Assembly (NCBI GenBank): GCA_019400425.1
Contig: JAFREE010000230.1
Span: 1 to 29,308 of the forward strand
Direction: 5' to 3'
Source of the DNA: Hymenochaete sp. R1
Lineage: Eukaryota > Basidiomycota > Agaricomycetes > Hymenochaetales > Hymenochaetaceae
Length of the DNA: 29,308 nt
Shown: positions 20,181 to 29,308 of the stretch, piece by piece
Numbering within the stretch: the first letter of the stretch is position 1
Layout: each line of letters starts with the position of its first letter
The notes under the pieces: model-generated
Told to the model about the DNA's origin: nothing
The model's input: only the letters and a program-made list of their open reading frames with translations
Databases searched by the model: none
Translations under genes and position numbers: made by a program

Positions 20181-20376
20181 GGAGAAAACAGGACTACAGG
20201 CCAGTGCCCGCCAGCGACCCGTCAGTGCCCCACCAGCGACAAAACATCGGCTATTCCGCCGGTGACGGAGAAAACAGGACTACAGGCCAGTGCCCCGCCA
20301 GCGACCCGCCAGCGACCCGCCAGTGCCCCGCCAGCGACCCGCCAGCGACCCGCCAGTGCCCCGCCAGTGCCCCGCT
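20181..20376 (+). repeat. GC-rich minisatellite, 11-bp units in 33-bp higher order
   Basis: From 20289 to 20376 there are eight adjacent 11-bp units of two kinds, A = AGTGCCCCGCC and B = AGCGACCCGCC, in the order A B B A B B A A (last unit ends GCT). This makes a 33-bp higher-order repeat. An earlier, less regular copy lies at 20203-20240. Both are preceded by the same 29-base segment beginning GGAGAAAACAGGACTACAGG at 20181 and 20267, 86 bases apart, so a larger block was duplicated first. A 114-codon frame crosses the array, translating it as an 11-residue Pro/Ala/Arg repeat, but nothing else suggests a gene. Confidence 0.92.
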
Positions 20377-20390
20377 GGTTCAGGATAGTT

Positions 20391-20700
20391 CCTCATTACA
20401 AATTCTTTTTTTATTCAAACACTAATTCTTCAGCTTATTCGAAAATTGCTTTGCACATAATCTAAATATGTAAGTCTTGCTTATTTCCTAAAAAATGTAG
20501 TATCTTATTCAAGCTATCTTTTTTAATAAATAATTTCATACCACTGAGAAAAATAGTCTCAAATATGATTTTCAATATACTTCAAATATTATCAAATATA
20601 ATATTGAAATTTTTCGAAAGAGTTTGTGACTGCCGGATATGGGAAAAGAAATAACGAATATAAATGAGAATTTTTAACAAATAACTCTCAAGAAAAGATC
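20391..20700. other. AT-rich island
   Basis: Base composition changes abruptly just after the GC-rich minisatellite to strongly A/T-rich DNA for about 310 bases. It contains TCAAATAT three times between about 20559 and 20600 and a perfect 9-bp inverted repeat (TTTCAATAT at 20570-20578, ATATTGAAA at 20601-20609). No coding block was recognised. It may be a short transposon remnant, a nuclear insert of organellar DNA or a matrix-attachment-like segment. Confidence 0.6.
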
Positions 20701-20823
20701 TGACTTTGTCCGCTGTGTGTGAAAAGTGAGGAAAAGGCAGTACTACTAGTAGCCACAGTTGGATCACGTGTTGCCTCTATCGCCGAGTCTTCCCTGCAGA
20801 CGGAATCCCGGGATGGTCGTTGT

Positions 20824-21405
20824 TTATAGTCTTCCAGACGTCCGCTCGGAGTCGGTGGATGGTGGTGTCGAGGAGGAGGTGGATTGACTCGAATCCGCCC
20901 AGATTTCTCCGCAAAAGTCGTGGCCAATCGGTAGGAAGCTTGGATTGGGTCCCGGCAGCCCAGCAACATTCAAATCTTCTCGTTTGCCTCCAACTAAAAA
21001 CAACCCATAGCCAGCGGTATGCGCCGAAGTGCAGAGGACCGTAAGGCCGTCCTCCGACTCATCGTCGAAATCGGCCTTCCGGTCAACGTTGGGACGCGGG
21101 GATGCGGGGATGCTGTCGGAGAGTGCCTTATATCCATAAAGGGTAGGTGTCGCCCACGCATGAAATCCCGATATCACCCGATGACACAGCACAGCACACA
21201 ACTCACCCATTGAGCTTTGAGCTGAAGAAAAGAAAATCCTCGAACTCGACTCGGCACTACAGTACAAGAGACTAGTACGAATAGCCGGGCGGCCACACCT
21301 GGTGGACCCAATCAAACCAAACCTTGTGCAGCATATGTTCAGCTGCACCGAGATCGTGGTACGCGACTTTGTGACAATCGTCTCATAATGCATCTGTATT
21401 TGCAA
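20824..21405 (-). CDS. hypothetical protein, 193 codons, minus strand
   Basis: A single open frame of 193 codons (ATG 21405, stop at 20824). The first third looks less protein-like than the rest, so an in-frame ATG at 21210 (MGELCAVLCHRV, 128 codons) is an alternative start. The later part reads as ordinary protein: DRKADFDDESEDGLTVLC, AHTAGYGLFLVGGKRED, then a Ser/Thr/Pro-rich tail (STSSSTPPSTDSERTSGRL). No domain, signal peptide or membrane segment was recognised. It is bounded by non-coding DNA with a CACGTG at 20765-20770 beyond its 3' end. It could be chance or part of a spliced gene. Confidence 0.33.
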   Translation of the reverse strand: MQIQMHYETIVTKSRTTISVQLNICCTRFGLIGSTRCGRPAIRTSLLYCSAESSSRIFFSSAQSSMGELCAVLCHRVISGFHAWATPTLYGYKALSDSIPASPRPNVDRKADFDDESEDGLTVLCTSAHTAGYGLFLVGGKREDLNVAGLPGPNPSFLPIGHDFCGEIWADSSQSTSSSTPPSTDSERTSGRL

Positions 21406-21896
21406 GGAGAATGATTTACTTGAAATCGCTTGCTGAAAAGATCCGAAGAAGGCTTGGATTTCGAGTGATGTATACTAGTACTAGTACTGTCCTTTGTTAT
21501 TCCGGACGAACACCACTCGATCCGAGAGTCTGATCATGAAATTGAGTAGGTAGTCATGGATAACTGAAAAAGTGAATATGAGGATAAAGAAACTCGGTCA
21601 CCGCACAGAAGCTCGACTGAACAAGCTGTAGATGTATCGATATGAAAAATGGACCTACCGTAACTTCTTCTAGCTCTTCGAGCGGTCATAGTGGGGGAGA
21701 GATGGTGGGCAGTGTGCAAGTCACCGACATTTTGATTAAAAATAAAAGAGGTTAAGTAAGAAGCACGTGATTCGACACGCCCTCGCGTCGTGGTGCGGCG
21801 CACAACGTCCACAGCCCCTCCCCCTCAACCCTTCCTTCGATCTCAACCACCACCACCGCTCACATACACCACTCACACAACGCACCTACACAACCG
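21406..21896. promoter_or_regulatory. upstream region of the LC8 gene
   Basis: No gene was recognised in this interval. CACGTG at 21764-21769 is 128 bases before the LC8 start codon, and a C-rich pyrimidine stretch of about 70 bases leads up to it, as in many fungal leaders. A short run of overlapping CTAGTA repeats occurs at about 21474-21488. The 92-codon minus ORF at 21534-21812 has no recognisable content. Confidence 0.4.
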
Positions 21897-22385
21897 ATGG
21901 CCGAAAAAGTAGACTCCCAAACCCTCGCCGGTGGCTCTCCCGCCCAAGGTGAAGGCGCAAGCACCGGCACGCCCGGCCGCGAGCAGCCAAAAGCAGTGAT
22001 CAAGAACGTCGACATGAAGCTCGAGGAGCAGCAGGAGACGATCGACATCGCCGCGGCGGTGCTGGAGAAACATACGATCGAGAAGGATATCGCGGCGCAG
22101 ATTAAGAAGGACCTGGATAATCGGTTTGGGCCGACGTGGCACGTTGTGGTCGGGAAGAACTTTGGAAGCTATGTTACGCATGGTGAGTTGGGGGCGTTGG
22201 TTCGCGTTTCTCTTGAGCGGATACTTTGGGACATAGAGCTTGGGGGTGTGAGAGTGGGGTAGATGGAGTGTGGTTGATTGGGTGGATCTTGTGTACTGGG
22301 GTTGCTGATCTCGTTCCTTGCAGAGACGAAACATTTCATCTACTTCTACGTCGGACCCCTCGCCCTCCTCATCTGGAAGTCGTAA
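21897..22385 (+). CDS. DYN2: dynein light chain LC8 type
   Basis: Exons 21897-22182 and 22324-22385 are joined by a 141-base intron (GTGAGT...TTGCAG) that splits the Glu codon of THETKHF; the product is 115 residues. Residues from about 40 on match LC8: [54 protein letters not shown], and the signature [20 protein letters not shown] at the C-terminus. LC8 is a dimeric hub that binds short linear motifs in dynein intermediate chain and many other partners and acts in microtubule transport and nuclear migration. The core is about 89 residues; the extra N-terminal 27 or so (Gly/Ser/Pro-rich, [20 protein letters not shown]) is a disordered extension. The start is the first ATG, right after a pyrimidine-rich leader. 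It is convergent with CUL1. Confidence 0.96.
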
Positions 22386-23223
22386 ATGCATCCTATCATC
22401 AGCATACTCATCGATAACTGTGTACGAGATTTGTACGTCCCTTCTCGCCTCTGTGTCCGATTCAATCGTGTTAAGCTTGATTCGTTTCTTACAGTCACGA
22501 TGTCCGCCCTACTTTACCTTTTGTCTCCTCCATTTCCTCTCATCCCTCGTTGATGTCTTCTTTCCATACCTTGCGTTTGCTTTCCATGTTCTCTGTTATA
22601 CGCTCCCAAATGTATCCTTTGAGTTTGTTCCTTTGAAATTTCACTGTCATTTCTCTTGTGAATGCGGCTGGAGCAAGCGCATATACGCTGCCATACCCGA
22701 GCCCTTTACCGCGCGCTGCGGCTCAATTCGACTCAATCCGCCCCCTATCGAAATATCACCTCAACGTGTCTTGTTCAGTGTTCGCACACGCTCTCCCTTT
22801 CACACTTTTCAGCACCTCGTATCTGTTTGTCTACAGCTTATTCACATTCCATGACTACCACCAATCAACCGGGGGGAAAGGCAGCCAAGAAAAGAAAAGA
22901 AAAAACAGTACGGTATGCTACATAAAATATAGATGCTAAACTACGCTTAAGAACAACTTCGTTATCGGAAGCAAGATGCGGGGAAGACACACGGGAAAGT
23001 GGGATGGATATGATGAGAGGGACTGATGGATGAATGGTGAAAGGCAGATGGATAACACAGCGACGGTGTACTGAGATCGGTGGGGTGTCATTAAAGGATG
23101 GGCCACGATGCGAGGGCAGATGCCTGCTACTACTGGTCGTGAAGAGAAAGGATGGGAGGGAATGAATGAATAAATGGATGGGAGAGTCCGACAGTCGACA
23201 GCATAAAGACATAAAAAGATGTC
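22386..23223. other. convergent 3' region between LC8 and CUL1
   Basis: Presumed 3' untranslated regions of the two convergent genes. Plus-strand ORFs at 22318-22939 are T/C-rich, overlap one another in three frames and have no recognisable protein content. A 24-codon Lys-rich ORF near 22850 does not resemble ribosomal protein L41 and is not called. Confidence 0.5.
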
Positions 23224-26002
<2,779 letters not shown>

Positions 26003-26112
26003 GGCGGAGATGGAAGGAGAAGGTAAAGATGGTGGTCAAGCAGCAAGGGCATGCATAGTAACTGGCGGAGGGGCAATCTAGATGTCACGCATCACGTGAA
26101 GTCACAGTCAAT
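26003..26112. promoter_or_regulatory. short divergent promoter of CUL1 and MRPL20
   Basis: Only 110 bases separate the start codons of the minus-strand cullin and the plus-strand ribosomal protein. The interval contains a CACGTG palindrome at 26093-26098, in the context ATCACGTGA, and several TCAC/GTGA half-sites around it (GTCACGC at 26084 and again near 26115). CACGTG is the core site of bHLH factors such as Cbf1-type proteins. Shared control of both genes is inference. Confidence 0.5.
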
Positions 26113-26820
26113 ATGTCACGCGCTTCGTCGCCATTTCAGCTTTCAGCTTCTTACCATCGGCAACTACTTTCTACTTTGCTCGTCGTCAGCAATAGTGAGC
26201 TCGCTATTCATCTTTGCTTGAATTATTTTTTTCTAAAATATTTCTCCATAGTGCTAAGAACGAACTCTGCGTTGCCGAAGGTGCCTTCCGTACGCTGGTA
26301 CGCGACGAGGAGACCGGAGAGGCCTCCGCAGAAAATCAAGGATCCTCTACTTGCAAGTCCGAATGCCGAGGTTCACGATCTCCCTGATGGACTGGCTTTC
26401 ATTCATAGACCACCGCCAACGAAGGAGTCTGTCTTCTCAACTACGATGGACCCTGCCTCCCCGCTCCTACGACGGAGGGCGGAGAAAACACGAGCAGACG
26501 TCTCAGACGGTACGGTCCCGGTCCCGCCTCGCATGCGCCGTTCTCGAGAGTTTCCATCAAATCGTGTCCTCGGTGAAGCTGAATTCGCAGAGATGCGTCG
26601 CCTTCGGCAGGAAGATCCGATACAATATACGCGAGGGAAACTAGCGAAGATGTTCAACTGCTCCCCTTTCCTCGTCGGCCAACAATGTCCTTTAGACACC
26701 GAAAGTAGAAGAGATGCGAATAAGAGGTTGGAGAGCGAGCATGCAGAGGTGCGGTCCAAGTGGGGAGAAGGAAAAATCATGGCCCATGCAGCAAGGCAGC
26801 GGAGGAGAGAGTTTTGGTAG
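26113..26820 (+). CDS. MRPL20: mitochondrial large-subunit ribosomal protein L20 (mL58)
   Basis: Exons 26113-26194 and 26252-26820 give 216 residues. The 57-base intron (GTGAGC...CATAG) is a multiple of three with no stop in frame, so unspliced reading also stays open; its T-rich content and good borders identify it as an intron. The N-terminus (SRASSPFQLSASYHRQLLST, then VRWYATRRPERPP) is a typical mitochondrial targeting sequence: Arg/Ser-rich, no acidic residues. The body has the MRP-L20 pattern: HRPPPTKESVFSTTMDPASP, PSNRVLGEAEFAEMRRLRQE, DPIQYTRGKLAKMFNCSP, and a basic C-terminus (GKIMAHAARQRRREFW). The protein is part of the fungal mitochondrial 54S/60S ribosome. The gene is divergent from CUL1. 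Confidence 0.87.
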   Translation: MSRASSPFQLSASYHRQLLSTLLVVSNSELAIHLCLNYFFLKYFSIVLRTNSALPKVPSVRWYATRRPERPPQKIKDPLLASPNAEVHDLPDGLAFIHRPPPTKESVFSTTMDPASPLLRRRAEKTRADVSDGTVPVPPRMRRSREFPSNRVLGEAEFAEMRRLRQEDPIQYTRGKLAKMFNCSPFLVGQQCPLDTESRRDANKRLESEHAEVRSKWGEGKIMAHAARQRRREFW

Positions 26821-27318
26821 TTTCGTTGTTTAAGTGAGTATTCCTTAAGTTTTGTTAGGCCTTGCTAGAAAATTGACGATGATTCGGCTTAGGCATTTAC
26901 TAGCTTTAATGAATATAATGCCCGAGGGCTTTTAATCCGATTCGGTTTACGACCTCTACATTTCCTTAAGGCTCTCAAGTGGTTTCGGTCGCTCTCACTC
27001 TCGACCTGACAGATGCAGAAATACCCCAAAGTTCAACATAGCGTTCAACATCGAAGTATTCTGTGGTAGATCTTGTTGTTGAAAAGGTCAGACATCTCTA
27101 AATGGTGCCATCACATAGTAAACCTGGTAAATGCGAGCTTTTAGGGATTTTACACTGTGGCTGGTTCACGCAAGCTCGTGGTCAATTTCTAACGCCCTTC
27201 GTGATTATACATTTGAGCTCAAAAAGGTTAAACCTGCCCGACATTAATTGAAAGCGGAGACTGGAAAAACGATCGATATGAATTTCGGTTGACAAAAAGA
27301 CGACGCCGATGAATCATA
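26821..27318. other. intergenic, no gene seen
   Basis: 3' region of MRPL20 and spacer before the F-box relic. No coding block, RNA gene or notable repeat was seen. Confidence 0.5.
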
Positions 27319-28001
27319 ATGAACGTCTTCTCTTTTAATCTTCGACACTCACCTGTCGAAATTTTGATCGGCGCCATGCCGCCTTTGGGCTGCAGAGAAC
27401 GCGGAGACTATAAGGCCTCAAAGGGAAAGAAAGTACACTCGTCGTCGTGCGCTCAAGAATTTCAATTACGGATTTATGCCTTCCGCGATGACTGCACTGC
27501 ACTTCACCTAGCAAAGACTTCGAGGGCATGAATCGGACAAGCGGCTTAATCCCTTTTGGCGCGATATAGCGAGCATCGACAAATATTTTCAGCCTTCTGG
27601 GTCAGTTGGAGGGTTCGTCTCTGGACAGAAAGAATCACCGAGCGCCTTCGATCTACTTATTGGGGATGCTTCAACTACTACGCTGGGCATATCCATTGTA
27701 TGGGACTCACCGATCACGCGGGTTCACAATTCATTGATTTCCCAGAAGCTACCAGGAGCTGCCAGAAATAGGAACACTCTCCCTACTTCACGCATTTCAG
27801 TATCGCGCTAAAGTCAGGCATCATTCCACCGGGCTACTTGTTGATTTTCTTCTCTCAGGCCTGAAGAGCCGTTTGAATATCAAGCTTCCATTGTCAAGGA
27901 GAAATGAGAAGCATGAGGACCAGTGTCTCGAAACTTATGCTTCTCATTGCACTCAGAGCTGCATACTGCAATGCAAGAAACTCGAGCGTATTTCAGTGTG
28001 A
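27319..28001 (+). pseudogene. decayed F-box protein gene
   Basis: Pieces in several frames line up with a basidiomycete F-box protein. They are an F-box start (HSPVEILIGAM near 27350), the end of the F-box with LNPFWRDIASIDKYF (27546-27590), the segment ERITERLRSTYWGCFNYYAG (27625-27685) ending in HIHCMGLTDH, and a leucine-rich block DFLLSGLKSRLNIKLPLSRR (27843-27900) ending at the TGA at 27999-28001. The third piece corresponds to QPGDWIRFSYYANRIKSL in the intact gene just downstream, so the two are related. Frame changes and stops separate every block, and the F-box centre is not recognisable. F-box proteins bring substrates to SKP1-CUL1 ligases. The relic status is clear; exact borders are approximate. 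Confidence 0.62.
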
Positions 28002-28250
28002 CATGGTACCTTGACCCCACCAATCTTCCGTGTATTATTACTGCTTCCTCTTTCACAAGAAGTGATCATATTCACTAATACTTACGTTCGAGACGCGTTC
28101 CTTGACGTCGCGGTTGTCTCTTTCATTTTCAATTGGTAGAGTTCTAGATTTTTTTTCGTCGACGAAGAGGGTTAGATATTTAGTCCCGACTCGCAAACTT
28201 CTAAAAATTTCTTACAGCTGTAGGACTACTTCTGAACCTTTCAGACCTCA

Positions 28251-29308
28251 ATGTCGACATGGTTAATCCCGAGGCATTCAATAACAAATATTTTTATCTT
28301 AAGTGCCTTGAAATTGTGGGTCCAACGACGATCATGTTCCTTGACGCGACGCGACGCGTCAATTCAAAATTTAGGTCGATCATCATCCCTCTTCTTGTTC
28401 ATGACCAGCACCAAGTCTCTCGATCGTCCCTCCCTAAAAATGCCATTGATAGAGCCATTCGTGAAGCGCAACAGCCAAGAGGCATGTTCAAAGGCGTTGC
28501 GTTCTCTTGAGGTACTGAAATGCGTCCTCGACTTCAGTACCGTCGGCGATGTCGCTCGGTTCTCTAGGATCTGTAAAGCATGGGCTGAACCAGCGCTTGA
28601 TCTCGTATGGTGCACTGTAGAAGATGCCCAGCATATTTTTGAGGTACTTGCTCCTCTGAAATCGTCGTCCTTCAACGAACGGCAGCTCGTGAGTATCTTA
28701 TAGATGACTCTTCGTTTTCGCTTTGGACTGAAGTACCGTATCTTGCCTAACAGTCTTTTTCGAGGCGCATTCAGCCTGGAGATTGGATTCGCTTCTCTTA
28801 CTATGCCAACCGCATAAAAAGCCTTACCGTGACCGATTATTGCAAGCAGTATTTCTCTGACTTCGGGGAGATCGCAAGGAGTCGTCGAACGTTGGACTTG
28901 TTTCCTCGCCTAAGAACACTTCAGATCAAGCTCAAGACGGATATCACACCCCTGCTACACACGTCTCTACTTCTACACCCAAACTTGAAAAAACTCATCA
29001 TTGACATCGTATCATCCTTGTCAGTGAATACCGCGAACATGAAAGACATTTGCGTTGTCCTGGAAGAAGTCAGAAGTGCAAGCCCCCGGATCACAAATTG
29101 TGTCTTGCACATTTTTCCAACTCACAAGGCCCTGCGTACCGCAGTGCGTGCACTTTTAAAGAATCTTCCAGATTTGGAAACTGTCTGGCTATTTACCGGT
29201 GCATTGACCTCGCGGGTGTATCAAACGTTATCACTACCGGGAATCAGCCGTGGTCCCCGAACCGGCCAGGGACTGGTTTTGTCCGTTAAAACTCAAAAAA
29301 GCTCACTT
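28251..29308 (+). CDS. F-box protein with leucine-rich region, 3' end outside window
   Basis: Exon 1 (28251-28688) and exon 2 (28754 to the edge) are joined by a 65-base phase-0 intron (GTGAGT...AACAG). The F-box is seen in SLEVLKCVLDFSTVGDVARF and SRICKAWAEPALDLVWCTVE, followed by DAQHIFEVLAPL, typical of the huge F-box family of mushrooms. Exon 2 has QPGDWIRFSYYANRIKSLTV and leucine-rich segments (FPRLRTLQIKLK, LLLHPNLKKLIIDIV, LKNLPDLETVWLF), and is still open at the last base. Such proteins bind SKP1 through the F-box and a substrate through the leucine-rich part. The start is uncertain: in-frame ATGs are at 28251, 28401 and 28440; 28401 or 28440 would put the F-box nearer the N-terminus, and a leader intron is possible. 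No lesion is visible, unlike the relic upstream. Confidence 0.8.

Noticed and set aside
20121..20465. 114-codon ORF across the minisatellite as a repeat protein
   Set aside because: Openness follows from the GC-rich repeat itself; the flanks have no coding look and the end lies in AT-rich DNA.
22858..22925. Short Lys-rich ORF as ribosomal protein L41
   Set aside because: The residue pattern does not match L41, and it overlaps other open frames in the LC8 3' region.
22318..22939. Overlapping plus-strand ORFs after LC8
   Set aside because: T/C-rich sequence open in three frames at once, typical of 3' untranslated DNA, with no recognisable protein.

Overview
This window looks like nuclear DNA of a filamentous basidiomycete, probably an Agaricomycete. 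The genes are broken by many short introns (about 49-65 bases, GTRNGT donors, YAG acceptors). Protein-level similarity is to fungal TOR, CUL1, LC8, MRPL20 and the expanded basidiomycete F-box family, and there is a Plavaka-type transposase, a family typical of these fungi. No prokaryotic operon structure, rRNA, tRNA or CRISPR array was seen. All gene assignments rest on my reading of the translated sequence; no search was run.

Left part (1-11,000) is a graveyard of broken genes. A decayed Plavaka transposase lies on the minus strand (269-3278). It is followed on the plus strand by a multiply frameshifted gene (4001-7695) with a domain that looks like a 2-oxoglutarate/Fe(II) dioxygenase, possibly of the TET/JBP type that is known to expand with such transposons. 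Next come a degenerate ubiquitin gene with a second truncated ubiquitin unit (8783-9222) and a truncated copy of the N-terminal HEAT region of TOR kinase that still carries two introns but has in-frame stops (9739-10980).

Middle part (11,000-21,900) is sparse. Three small genes with clean splicing are a membrane-anchored RING-H2 protein (13384-14042), a 103-residue basic protein (14788-15152) and a 163-residue acidic PPxY protein with an arginine-rich tail (16157-16703). The rest holds unresolved ORFs, a GC-rich 11/33-bp minisatellite (20203-20376) that runs straight into an AT-rich island, and an uncharacterised minus-strand ORF (20824-21405).

Right part (21,900-29,308) is housekeeping and intact: dynein light chain LC8 (21897-22385), an eight-exon CUL1-type cullin on the minus strand (23224-26002), mitochondrial ribosomal protein L20 divergent from it (26113-26820), a decayed F-box gene (27319-28001) and a second F-box gene that runs off the right edge (28251-29308). 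CUL1 and F-box proteins are parts of SCF ubiquitin ligases, and RING-H2 and PPxY proteins also belong to ubiquitin biology. I regard the clustering as suggestive only, because F-box and RING genes are very numerous in these genomes.
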